Shown here one piece after another: positions 1 to 9,263 of a DNA stretch of 27,112 nt; the stretch's first letter is position 1, and every line of letters starts with the position of its first letter. The stretch lies in NCBI GenBank assembly GCA_032718475.1, contig JAUCBJ010002955.1, positions 1-27,112 on the forward strand. The letters are read 5' to 3'. The position numbers and the translations under genes were made by a program. The notes beneath the pieces were generated by a model. That model saw only the letters and a list, made by a program, of their open reading frames with translations. It did no database searches and was not told where the DNA came from. The DNA is from Nemertoderma westbladi. Lineage: Eukaryota > Xenacoelomorpha > Nemertodermatida > Nemertodermatidae.

Positions 1-24
1 AAATATAGTGGGTGGGCCGAATCG

Positions 25-50
25 CCCCCCCCCCCCCCCCCCCCCCCCCC
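25..50. repeat. poly-C homopolymer run
   Basis: A run of 26 C residues with no interruption. Other long C/G runs occur at 5838-5857 (G) and 6902-6932 (C with one A). The predicted polyproline peptide over this run is an artefact of the homopolymer. Run length may be imprecise in the assembly. Confidence 0.95.
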
Positions 51-94
51 AGTGGTGCTAATGGTCAAAAACACACCAGTGGTAATAGGGTTAA

Positions 95-128
95 GGGCGA
101 AGCTTTCTCGCGGGCGAAGTTTGCTGCC
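95..128 (+). repeat. dispersed GGGCGAAG-type repeat, copy 1
   Basis: A 34-bp stretch beginning GGGCGAAGCTTTC and containing CGCGGGCGAAGTTTG. It matches, on the opposite strand and with only a few differences, the stretch at 16127-16160. That second copy is one arm of a small inverted-repeat element (16131-16298). The copy here is probably the end of another member of the same family. Around it (1-400) I see no gene. Confidence 0.7.
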
Positions 129-407
129 TACCTTCTGAATGGGAATGGGCTGAAAAGGAATAATTATGTGAAATTAATAATAACAGTCTCACTTGATACC
201 AGACATACGGCAAGGTTTATTGTGTGAATGAAATACCGGTACACGATTTACGTTAATTATTGACAGCATGATGTTTTTTATACAACATGTGTTTCCTATC
301 GCATGGGGTCTTCAGGTATGGGATAAAATATTTTGTTGACGTGTGAAAGTCATTTAGTGAGATAAACATACAGAGAGAAACCTGAGTTCCTAAGTCGGCC
401 ACTATAT

Positions 408-575
408 CGGCACCTCTGTCGGCCTCGACACCTGTGTCGGAACCTCAATGGTTTCAGCACCTGTGTTGGCACCTCTGTCGGCCTCGGCACCTGTGTCGGC
501 ACCTCTGTCGGCACCTTTCTTGGCACCTCTGTCGGTACCTCTGTCGGCACCTGTGTCGTCACATTTGTCGGTACA
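408..575. repeat. 12-bp tandem repeat (CGGCACCTCTGT-type)
   Basis: About 14 degenerate tandem copies of a 12-bp unit, CGGCACCTCTGT or CGGCACCTGTGT. The period is a multiple of three, so several frames stay open and give short repetitive peptides. I read it as a non-coding minisatellite. It may lie in the intron upstream of the first visible sarcosine dehydrogenase exon. Confidence 0.85.
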
Positions 576-743
576 GCGTCTACGCCCAATTAATTTAAAC
601 TTTGTGACCATTTAATAAAATAAAGTGGGCGGACATTTATAATTTAAAGCAGCCACTGTATGATTTATTGGCACTTAGTTTGAGGAACCGGGGCCGTTAG
701 TGTCCCACCCTCCACCTACCGGTATTCCTTATCCCACATATAG

Positions 744-2857
744 GTCGGCGGCTACGAACCCAACCCGGTCTTCTGGGAGAAAGTCGTCGAGGATTTCGCC
801 TTCAGTCTGTTCGACCTCGACTGGGATGTGTTCTCGTTCCACATCGGGGGTTCTGTGAACCGCGTCCCGGTGCTGGAACGCACCGGGGTGCGGTCCACGG
901 TGTGCGGACCTGAGTCCTTCACCGCCGACCACAAACCGCTGATGGGGGAATCCCCGGAGCTGCGGGGGTTCTACCTCGGCTGCGGGTTCAACTCGAGCGG
1001 GTTGATGTTGGGGGGAGGTTGCGGACAGCAGTTGGCGCAGTGGTGCGTGCGCGGCAGACCCGAGATGGATATGTACGGGTGAGTCGCGACCACACTAGGT
1101 TACTACTAGGGGAGGGGGCGAGTTGGAATCACTTGTGGAATTTGTTTTATCACGCAATGTTAAATTAAAGTGAACTGTATTATGGTGGTCAGCAGAACTG
1201 GCGGTAATTGTAAAACAAGGGTTCAATCCCCGTCGATGGCTTTCAATTTTCTTTCCATCGCTGCAATTGTTAACCCCACTGTCAAAGCCATATTTAAATG
1301 AACTACACAAATATAAACAATCTGAGAATTGTGGGTCGAGTTCTCTGTAAATATAATTATTGTATGCCTTAATGTGTCTTACCTGGTACTTTAATGTTTG
1401 CTTTCCCTTACAGTTACGACATCCGCCGATTCGCCCCTTCGCAGACGTCCGACGGGCCGTGGGTCCGACAGCGCTCCCACGAATCCTACGCGAAGAACTA
1501 CTCGATCGTGTTCCCTTACGACGAGCCGTTGGGCGGCCGCAATCTGCGTCGCGACGCGCTATGGTCCCGCCTCCGGGACCGGGGCTGCGTGTACCAGGAA
1601 CGCCAGGGGTGGGAGCGCCCCGGTTGGTTCGCCGCTCAGCCCCAACCCGTTATGGATTACGATTACTACGGGAACTACGGGGTGAAACCCAACGAGGATT
1701 ACTCGTATAAACAGCGGCTCGACGACGAATACACCTTCGGCTTCCCGCCGCATCACGCCGACATCGTGTCCGCGAGTATGGCCTGTCGGACGCGCGTCGC
1801 GGTGTTTAACATGTCGTACTTCGGTAAGTTGTATTTAGTGGGCCCGGACGCGGGGAAGGCAGCTGATTGGCTGTTCACAGCGGACGTGCGACGCGCCGCC
1901 GGGTCTACCGTTTATACGTGTCTGTGCAACGCGACTGGCGGCGTAGAGAGCGATCTAACCGTGAGCGTCGTGGAGCCCGGCGAAGGCCGCGTTATAGACC
2001 CGGCGTTCCGGGGTGGTACCGGTTACTACCTCGCTGTGGGAGGGGGGAACGCGTTCCACACAAAGAGTTTCATTAAGAACGTCCTGCAGGACCGCGGGTT
2101 CGACTGCGGGATTATCGATCACTCTGAGGATATGGCGATGTTGAGTGTCCAAGGGCCGAGGAGTCGCGAGTTGTTGAGTCGATTGGTTGACATCCCGTTG
2201 GACAACGATTCCTTCCCGTTCTCGACACATCGCGTTGCTAAACTCGCCGGCCATTGGCTGCGTATGCTGCGTCTCACGTTCGTGGGCGAGTTGGGTTGGG
2301 AGTTGCACATTCCCAACGAGTCGGCGGTGGCCGTTTACGACGCCGTTATCGAGGCCGGGAGGGATTTGGGTATCCGCGACGCGGGCTACCGGTCTATCGA
2401 TCAGTTGAGTCTGGAGAAAGGCTACCGGCATTGGCACGCTGATTTGAGGCCGGACGATACGCCTCTAGAGGCCGGGTTGGCGTTCACGTGTAAGATGAAG
2501 GAGGATGTCGCGTTTCTCGGCCGCGATAGCATCGCGGAGCAGCGGGCCCGGGGGCTGGGTAAACGAATCGCGTGTTTCCTAATGGATCCCGCGGTCCCGT
2601 TGCTCGGCCTCGAGTTGTTGCTCCGGGACGGCAGGCCGGCCGGCTACCTCAGACGGGGGGAGTTCGCCCCCCACCTGGGGGTCTCCATGGGCTGGGGCTA
2701 CGTGTGGAACCCCGACGGGGGGAACGTCTCCGTCAAGTGGCTCAAGGAGTCCAAGGATTATTGTATAGAACGAATGGGGGAGCGTTACCAGACAACCATG
2801 TACACAAAGTCTCCGTTCGACCCGGATAATAAGCGAATCCAGGGAATTTATGAGTAG
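744..2857 (+). CDS. SARDH: sarcosine dehydrogenase, C-terminal two exons (partial)
   Basis: Exons are 744-1078 and 1414-2857, joined across a 335-bp phase-2 intron (donor GTGAGT at 1079, acceptor CTTACAG ending 1413). An acceptor AG at 742-743 shows that earlier exons lie off the window. Together they encode about 592 residues, roughly the last two thirds of a ~900-residue family protein. Exon A starts [10 protein letters not shown] and holds the end of the FAD-dependent oxidoreductase domain, including [20 protein letters not shown] and GRPEMDMYG. Exon B begins with YDIRRF and carries the folate-binding GcvT-like domains, with [30 protein letters not shown] and [20 protein letters not shown]. 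The family oxidises sarcosine to glycine in the mitochondrial matrix, passing one carbon to tetrahydrofolate and electrons to ETF. Dimethylglycine dehydrogenase is a close relative; the GGYE.NP.FW and DMYGYDIRRF segments favour sarcosine dehydrogenase. The exons are strikingly GC-rich against AT-rich flanks. The reading frame is intact. Confidence 0.92.
1187..1243 (+). repeat. tRNA-promoter-like sequence in SARDH intron (possible SINE)
   Basis: The intron contains GGTTCAATCCC, a full match to the RNA polymerase III B-box consensus GGTTCRANNCC. About 33 nt upstream is a loose A-box-like stretch, TGGTCAGCAGAACTGG. The sequence does not fold as a tRNA: the acceptor and D stems do not pair. It may be a decayed tRNA-derived SINE head, or chance. 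Confidence 0.25.
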
Positions 2858-4490
2858 CGAGACTGTTAGTATTAATTGTTTGGACCAACAGACACATTGT
2901 GGGTCCCTTTATGTGTGACGGTGCGGGTTGGTAAATGTAAACAGTTACCGTAAGTCCGTAACTATAAATAATGTTAGTTTCCCCTCGATTAAGTGCAGTT
3001 GGTCTCTACAGGTAGTTTCACTCCATAGAAATTGTTGCAATAGTCATTTCTACTGATCTATTATTTAAATGAAAACGACTTTTAGATAATGTCAGATTAG
3101 AAAGTCGTAACGCCGATAAATTGACGTAAAATGTAACAAAAATGACGCGCATATCGTTATAGGAAAGAATAATTCTCGTTCCAACGATCATCATGTTTTC
3201 ATTCCAACGTTATTCATAATATTTAATTTATTTTTGGTATTAATTATAGTCATTTTATTTATTTATTTATCAGCGTCCCACTACGGGCTGGTGGAGTAGT
3301 TTACCATAAAGTAACGCGCTTATATAAGTAATAATTGTTATAATAACTAATATTAGTTGTTATTCGAAACTAGAAATATTAGTTAATTCTTAATAAAGTA
3401 TCGGTTTTATTAGTCGTTGGGGGTTAAAAAAACAGACCGCTTTGTGGGGTATAAAAGAAACTCTGTTAACTCAAGTTCACTTAAACGCGAGAAAGTGATA
3501 ATTACTACCATTAGAAAGAGCGTTTTTTATTGGCTTAGTCAGTATCCAATCAAATCACCTCAGCCTACAATATGACGTTGTTAACCAGCTGATTTCAAGT
3601 TGTTATTATTATGGCTGGTGGTGGAGGTTCCAACCACAGTATTTACCCAACCATGAGTTCTATTGGTTGCTTCGAATTCACCGTAGTGTCTCAATTCCCT
3701 CGAATTCAATGGCCTCATTGTATCATTCCAACCAGTTCTCTCTGTACAACGTGTTTTTATTTACCCAATACAAGACTGAAGTGAACTCAGCATGCGTGAG
3801 GTGACTAAAAGTATAATAATCTGTTACGAGGTTACAGGTTTCAAAGGTTCGTGTGATAGAACACCAAGGCCTTCGCGCATCACGGGGCTGAGATCAGAAA
3901 CCAGTGGCCAGATCCGGTAATCCTGGCAGCCCGGTATGGGAACCACGTAGGATACCATTCTTAATGCACGCTGCATTGGCAAAAAGATATTTGTTAAGCC
4001 AGCATAACATCTCAATGTGCTGCTTCAATGCAGCCGATTATACCGTATTAGTAGTAGTAGATCGAATTTTCATTCAACCGATTCACCACAGAGTAGGCCT
4101 AGTGTCTATCCGCCTCAATCACCGAAATCCATGTCAGATATGCGGCCTGATCCTTCGGTTGTTGCGTGAATTGTAACAGAGGCATCAGATTAGGCAGTTA
4201 GGTAGGACTACTACTATGTGCTCCGATGATTCCACATTTGAAACTGGGTTTTTTATTTACCCACACTTGTTTTTGTTTTACCCCATTTTGGGGTTAAAAA
4301 AACATCACTTTTTTGACCACAATTTCTTTAAATATATGTTTGGTGATGATTGTTTGGTGATCATTAAATTCCATTTTTAATTCGCTTTCAAACAATACCA
4401 AATTTATTTAAATGTCATGGGATATTAACAATTTTGTGACAAAAAAAAGGAAAATTGTTTTTTTTACCCCCAATGACTATACACTTTATT
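2858..4490. other. intergenic, no gene recognised
   Basis: An AT-rich stretch after the sarcosine dehydrogenase stop. It holds short low-complexity tracts (ATTT repeats near 3258-3271) and a recurring GGGGTTAAAAAAAC motif near 3420 and 4288, with a reverse copy near 4457-4471. A near-palindrome, TTTTACCCC..GGGGTTAAAA, lies at about 4275-4299. The short ORFs at 3824-4176 have no recognisable motif on either strand. Confidence 0.6.
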
Positions 4491-4497
4491 TTATTCC

Positions 4498-4614
4498 AAC
4501 GTCATTGTTCATAAAATAGCACTTTATAGCGTTACGGCACGACTGATTTTGTGAAAATAATAGAACGAGGGCCGTAAAAGCTTTAAAGTGCTAATTATGA
4601 ACAATGATGAATCT
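4498..4614. repeat. foldback element with ~40-bp arms
   Basis: The left arm (4498-4538, containing GTCATTGTTCATAAAATAGC) pairs with the right arm (4571-4614, containing GCTAATTATGAACAATGA) with a few mismatches, leaving a ~32-nt loop. Size and AT-richness fit a MITE-like or foldback element. No target-site duplication is obvious. Confidence 0.75.
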
Positions 4615-4695
4615 AATTTTATTTATTTGTGGGGAATTATTTGTAGTTATGAACTTAATCTTTCTAGAACAACCTAATTTAATGACGCGGTGATA

Positions 4696-4778
4696 TACTG
4701 GATAGAGGGGGCCTACTGGATAGAGCGGGGCCTACTGGATAGAGGGGGCCTACTGGATAGAGGGGGCCTACTGGATAG
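4696..4778. repeat. 18-19-bp tandem repeat (TACTGGATAGAGGGGGCC)
   Basis: Four full units and a partial fifth of TACTGGATAGAGGGGGCC. One unit has an extra base (TAGAGCGGGG). The copies are otherwise identical, so the expansion is recent. Confidence 0.92.
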
Positions 4779-4956
4779 TGCAAAATTAATTCCACACAAA
4801 TAAATAATAACTATTTAATAAGAGACCTCGTCCGTCGTAGAATAATGTTTCTAGTAGCTAAATAATCTCGGTATTTGAAACACAACTAGTTCAACTCACC
4901 GTCGTTGACCCCATGAAGCCGGAATTTCCGATTTCGGCTTTACATTTTTTTAATAA

Positions 4957-5494
4957 GCGTTTTAAAAAAGTGTCTTTTGCGAAATCGCACCCTCCGTATC
5001 GTGGCCATTCTTCACATTTGTCGTAATTTTTTCATATCATTGGAAAGCTTGCGTTGCAAGGATTCCAAATATGTAACAATATCTGAATTTCGTTGAGAAA
5101 CAGCTGAGATATAGGCGTTCAAAGATTGCAAGAATTATTGTTCGCTGCAGGCCATTTATTCTACTTAATAAATACACAAAATTCTAGAACGTGTTATTAT
5201 TTTATGAGTTGGTAGGCAACAGCGTAATGCCTATATAATAGATCTTTCATACTTAAACAAATTGTTCCAGAATATTGTGTATTTATGAAATAGAATAAAT
5301 GGCCTTCAGCGAACGATACTTCTTGCAATATTTGAACGCCTATATCAGCTGTTTCTCAACGAAATTCAGATATTGTTACATATTTCGAATCCTTGTAACG
5401 CCAGCTTTCTTATGATATGATAAAATTAAGACTAATGTGAAGAATGGCCACGACACGGAAGGTGCGATTTCGCAAAAGATATTTTTTTAAAACG
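4957..5494. repeat. large imperfect inverted repeat, ~230-bp arms
   Basis: The left arm (4957-5190) is the reverse complement of the right arm (5264-5494), with scattered substitutions and small indels and a 73-nt spacer. Landmarks: GCGAAATCGCACC near 4979 pairs with GGTGCGATTTCGC at 5461. AAACAGCTGAGATATAGGCG pairs with CGCCTATATCAGCTGTTT. No ORF of note is inside. It is most likely a foldback or MITE-type element older than the neighbouring palindrome, since its arms have diverged more. Confidence 0.9.
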
Positions 5495-5557
5495 TAAAAA
5501 TCTGGGGTCCCCACCCCAGTCCGTGTCATCAGAAAATGACACTATATTACGGATCAT

Positions 5558-5670
5558 GGTGTATAGGAATATTTTTTGTGGAATTATTTAGTTTTAATAA
5601 TATACAATATGTAAGTGCCGATAAATAAGTGACAGTTATACTGATATTGTGCAAATGATAAAATATAACA
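5558..5670 (+). repeat. direct repeat flanking palindrome, left copy
   Basis: This stretch aligns, with gaps, to 6946-7030 in the same orientation. The clearest block is CTGATATTGTGCAAAT followed by an ATAATATAACA-like end. The two copies flank the 5834-6937 interval that holds the large palindrome. They could be old terminal repeats of a larger element or a duplicated insertion site. Confidence 0.6.
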
Positions 5671-5942
5671 GTGGCAATTATATGTTTCACTCGTATCCAT
5701 GTATTTGTAGGGAAAAAAAGTATAATTTGTATTCCTGGATGATGGGAGTAGTGAATATGAATAGAATTAGTTATTAAATATTTTGTGCAGTTTATGTACT
5801 AATAATGTTTATGTACAATTTATATAATTTCATTTAAGGGGGGGGGGGGGGGGGGGGTAGCGCATTTTCTGACCAAAAAGTCGAATTTTTGAAACATATC
5901 CTATCTGATGCAGAATTTCATGCTGAATCCAAATATGGAAAC

Positions 5943-6362
5943 CGTTTTCCCATATCTTGCTTAGTTTTCGAGATATCTGGGATAGAAGATACTGGCTCCG
6001 ATATATCGCGATATCGGTAAAGGCGATGAAGTTTGGGGTTTGCATTCAATTTCTGCAAATTTCTGTGCTCAGTGGTGCCAATTGGATGTCTCCACGAGAA
6101 AGAGCACAAAATTTTAATTGAGAAGGTATTTTTTTATGATTATTGGACCTACTGATCAGTTTATAAGACAACTTCAAGTCTCCGGAATGAAGACGGGACT
6201 CGAATAAGCGACTCTGCGGTCTTTGCGGGATTACACGGAATAGACTTATCGGTCATCGGAGATCTTCAAAATGTATAATCTCCAGTTCTAGTGGTCGTAC
6301 GAAGTTCGTTTTGGGCTCATTCGAAAGCTCTTTTCTCAGAGACCAAAGTTACCATTTGGTTT
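5943..6362 (+). repeat. left arm of 420-bp near-perfect palindrome
   Basis: Runs from CGTTTTCCCATATCTTGC to ACCAAAGTTACCATTTGG. It is the reverse complement of 6468-6886 with only a handful of differences, for example AAAGGCG here against CGCATTT in the right arm. High arm identity implies a recent origin or gene conversion between arms. Confidence 0.95.
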
Positions 6363-6467
6363 GGCAAACTCTTGAAAGCTGCCTGAGCAATCATAACTTG
6401 AACAAAATTTGCAAGGCATATTTTACCCAAATTCATGTTATGTTGCTTCACAACCATTTTAGTCTTA

Positions 6468-6886
6468 AATCAAATGGTAACTTTGTTCTCTAAGAAAAGA
6501 GCTTTCGAATGAGCCTAAAACGAACTTCGTACGACCACTAGAACTGGAGATTATACATTTTGAAGATCTCCGATGACCGATAAGTCTATTCCGTGTAATC
6601 CCGCAAAGACCGCAGAGTCGCTTATTCGAGTCCCGTCTTCATTCCGGAGACTTGAAGTTGTCTTATAAACTGATCAGTAGGTCCAATAATCATAAAAAAA
6701 TACCTTCTCAATTAAAATTTTGTGCTCTTTCTCGTGGAGACATCCAATTGGCACCACTGAGCACAGAAATTTGCAGAAATTGAATGCAAACCCCAAACTT
6801 CATCGCATTTACCGATATCGCGATATATCGGAGCCAGTATCTTCTATCCCAGATATCTCGAAAACTAAGCAAGATATGGGAAAACG
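6468..6886 (-). repeat. right arm of 420-bp near-perfect palindrome
   Basis: Runs from AAATCAAATGGTAACTTTG to GCAAGATATGGGAAAACG and pairs with 5943-6362. The spacer between the arms (6363-6467) is single-copy in this window. Transcription through both arms would give a ~420-bp hairpin RNA. Confidence 0.95.
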
Positions 6887-6945
6887 TATCAAGGAAAACT
6901 GCCCCCCCCCCCCCACCCCCCCCCCCCCCCCCTTTAAGCGGTATC

Positions 6946-7030
6946 GGTGTAGGAATTATTTATTTTGTTCTATTAATAAAGTGCCTGTAAAAGAGTTATG
7001 CTGATATTGTGCAAATTATATAATATAACA
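6946..7030 (+). repeat. direct repeat flanking palindrome, right copy
   Basis: The shorter partner of 5558-5670. It shares GGTGTAGGAAT-, AGTGCC- and CTGATATTGTGCAAAT-type blocks in the same order, with gaps. Confidence 0.6.
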
Positions 7031-7122
7031 CAGGTAAATTAATTTGATAACGAATCCCATTGTTTTAATAAACATTCCTAATTTCAGGGAATCATTATTG
7101 TCGTCTACTACGAGAAACCGGT

Positions 7123-7181
7123 AATGGCCCAAACTCACAAAAAATGGCCAAAAACGTTTCCCACGTTTTTGGCCATTTTTT
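7123..7181 (+). repeat. left terminal inverted repeat with perfect 18-bp hairpin
   Basis: The TIR occupies 7123-7154. Its inner half (7139-7156) pairs perfectly with 7164-7181 around a 7-nt loop, TTTCCCA, forming an 18-bp stem around TGGCCAAAAACG. The right TIR lacks the equivalent hairpin. Confidence 0.85.
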
Positions 7182-8009
7182 TACCATACAATTCTGTATG
7201 CAATTTTATTTCGAGTGCATATGTTAAATGGAGAGCAAATACAAATACAAGTATTCTGGGGGATGTATTTTGACATCTACTGGGTGTATTTCAACAAGTT
7301 ATAGCTCATTTTAAAGCTAAATAATAGAGGAATGCAATGGAATAACTTCCAAATTGTTTTATTGATATCATATTGAAATACAACAGATAATATACCCCTA
7401 TTTTTGAAAATTTTTGAAAAATGTTTTTTAAAAATTTTTGAAAAATATTTTTGAAAATTTTTGTCCCAAACGGTAACACCTATAGGTTTTTATTGGGATT
7501 CTATAAACTAAATTCTTATTTGAAAGGAAAATCTTCGGGAAGTTGAACGTTCAAGATTTTACGAAAAAATAAAAAATACAACCGGAGATATGGCTGGTGT
7601 TATGTGGGAGTCGATTATGTCAATTAGGATTGTCCCATGTGTAACACCAAGTGCACTGCTTTACCATGCTCTAGAATCAGTTCTAACAAACGTGATTTAA
7701 AGATTCTAATATCAGCACATAGCCCAGATATTGGTCTTTTGCGTGAGTAATCATTTGTAGCAACAATTGACTGTGGAATAGACTTTAGTTGCTTTTACAT
7801 TTATCAGCATGAGCTTTGTCTCCCCTGTAACAAAAGCCTGTAACACAAAAAATCGTTACAGGGCGGGACGTCCCACATGTAACATGTAAATTGAATAAAT
7901 TTGGGCAACAGAGTAGGACATGTCTCACCTGTAACACTTCAGTAGAACCGCAATATGGACTATTAATTGTATTTCTATTTAATGAAATTGCTAAGGCTAA
8001 GAATAAGAA

Positions 8010-8536
8010 AATCCTTGGTTATATTTGGAAGCTGGTCACGGGAAGGGCCCAGCGGATGGAGTTGGTGGAACGATTAAGAGGACATTGTCAAACATTATTG
8101 GCATGCACATTGATGGCGATACCCCTAGCTTCAATGACATAATTGCCATGCTGAAATCTCGTTTAAAACCAAGATATTTTCATACTCGGCTAATGATGTG
8201 GAACTGGTAAAGGATACCATACCAAGTAACATAGGCCCCCTCCAGGGAATTGGAAAGGCCCACAAGATTATATATAACCAGGGTGGCGATATCTATATGA
8301 TAAATATTTCTTGTAAGAAAGTGAGTCCACTATTCTGCATCGAGCATGGCGTGGCAGTCCATGTGTCTCAGGCGGAAGGTGTCATTGAAACTATTGAAGA
8401 CGATGAATCAGATGGAATACTGGATGCTGATGATGTAAGGAAGGGAGACGTGAGAGATATCGGTGGAGGTGGCGAGGCAGGGGATGGCGGTATAAGTGCA
8501 AGAGGAGGTGTTAGAGGTGGGCGGGCAGAATGTTAG
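8010..8536 (+). pseudogene. transposase-like C-terminal segment, frameshifted
   Basis: One frame from about 8010 reads NPWLYLEAGHGKGPADGVGG then TIKRTLSNI, up to about 8168. The next frame (-1) continues from about 8168 with FSYSANDVELVKDTIP, a GIGKAHKI segment and MINISCKKVSPLFC, then an acidic, Gly-rich tail ending 8536. The GHGKGPxDGxGGTxKR block resembles a motif I recall from the C-terminal part of DDE-type transposon proteins in invertebrates; I cannot name the superfamily. The two frames join at T TTA AAA (8162-8168), so either an indel has broken the gene or a -1 shift joins them. Upstream, the same frame runs into stops, so the N-terminal part is missing or intron-split. Confidence 0.5.
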
Positions 8537-8636
8537 AGTTGTGAGGGGAGCAGTTAGAGGTGGAAAAGGTAGAGGTGCAAGGGGAGCAATCGGAGGAGCG
8601 AGAGGAGTAGTTCGGCGTGCGAGAGGAGAAGCGAGT

Positions 8637-9258
8637 GGAGACGGAGTGGGAAGTACAGGGGGATCTGTGGAGGGTGTGGGAGACGGAGACGGAGTGGGAA
8701 GCTCAGGAGGATCTGTGGAGGGTGGGAAAGATGGAGTGGGAAGTATGGGAGGATCTGTGGAGGGTGTGGGAGACGGAGTGGGAAGTACAGGAGGATCTGT
8801 GGAGGATGTGGGAGACGTAGTGGGAAACTCAGGAGGATCTGTGGAGGGTGGGAAAGATGGAGTGGGAAGTATGGGTGGATCTGTGGAGGATGTGGGAGAC
8901 GGAGTGGGAAGCTCAGGAGGATCTGTGGAGGGTGGGAAAGATGGAGTGGGAAGTATGGGAGGATCTGTGGAGGATGTTGGAGACGTAGTGGGAAGCTCAA
9001 CAGGATCTGTGGAGGGTGGGAAAGATGGGATGATCTGTGGAGGGTGTGGGAGACGGAGTGGGAAGTACAAGATGATCTGTGGAAGGTGTGGAAGGCGGAG
9101 TAGGAATTCTGTGGGGATCTGTGTAGGGTGTAGGAGGCGGAGTGGGAAGTATAGGAGGATCCGTGGAGGGTGTGGGAGACGGAGTGAGAAGTACAGGAGG
9201 ATCTGTGGAGGGTGTGGGAGACAGAGTGTGAAGTACAGGAGGATCTGTGGAGGGTGGA
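8637..9258. repeat. 42-bp minisatellite inside the transposon
   Basis: About 14 tandem units of ~42 bp, built from GGATCTGTGGAGGGTGTGGG followed by AGACGGAGTGGGAAGTACAG and variants. Because 42 is divisible by three and the sequence is purine-rich, several frames stay open on both strands: Gly/Ser/Val/Glu repeats on + and Pro/Ser/Thr repeats on -. I cannot decide that any is translated. The + frame ORF 8496-9263 and the - frame ORF 8408-9070 are both best treated as products of the repeat. Confidence 0.9.
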
Positions 9259-9263
9259 GATGA

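Larger units (their letters stand above)
5834..6937. mobile_element. palindromic element bounded by TTAA and G/C runs (MITE-like)
   Basis: The interval starts TTAA then 20 G (5838-5857). It ends with 31 bases of C broken by one A (6902-6932), then TTTAA, so it is mirror-symmetric out to both edges. Inside, the arms 5943-6362 and 6468-6886 are reverse complements over ~420 bp. I count about five mismatches by eye, with a 105-nt spacer between them. The left side has an extra ~85 bp (5858-5942) not present on the right. TTAA on both sides would fit a TTAA-target transposon (the piggyBac type duplicates TTAA), but I see no transposase. The peptide shared by ORFs at 5918-6109 (-) and 6720-7004 (+) is simply the same arm read twice. 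Confidence 0.7.

Noticed and set aside
12-227. Short + ORF with a polyproline stretch
   Set aside because: Open only because of the 26-C run; no domain and no codon signal.
1187-1243. A tRNA gene in the sarcosine dehydrogenase intron
   Set aside because: A perfect B-box is present but the acceptor and D stems do not pair; kept only as a weak SINE candidate.
1955-2437. 160-residue antisense ORF within sarcosine dehydrogenase exon B
   Set aside because: Antisense to a clear gene with GC-rich third positions, which keep the opposite frame open; no known motif.
3824-4176. Short ORFs on both strands in a slightly GC-richer patch
   Set aside because: No domain or splice pattern; possibly an old repeat fragment but not identifiable.
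5918-7004. Identical peptides on opposite strands (5918-6109 and 6720-7004)
   Set aside because: The two arms of the palindrome read in the same sense; no coding signal of their own.
8408-9070. 220-residue - strand proline/serine/threonine-rich ORF
   Set aside because: Follows from a stop-free 42-bp repeat; the opposite strand is equally open, so translation cannot be claimed.
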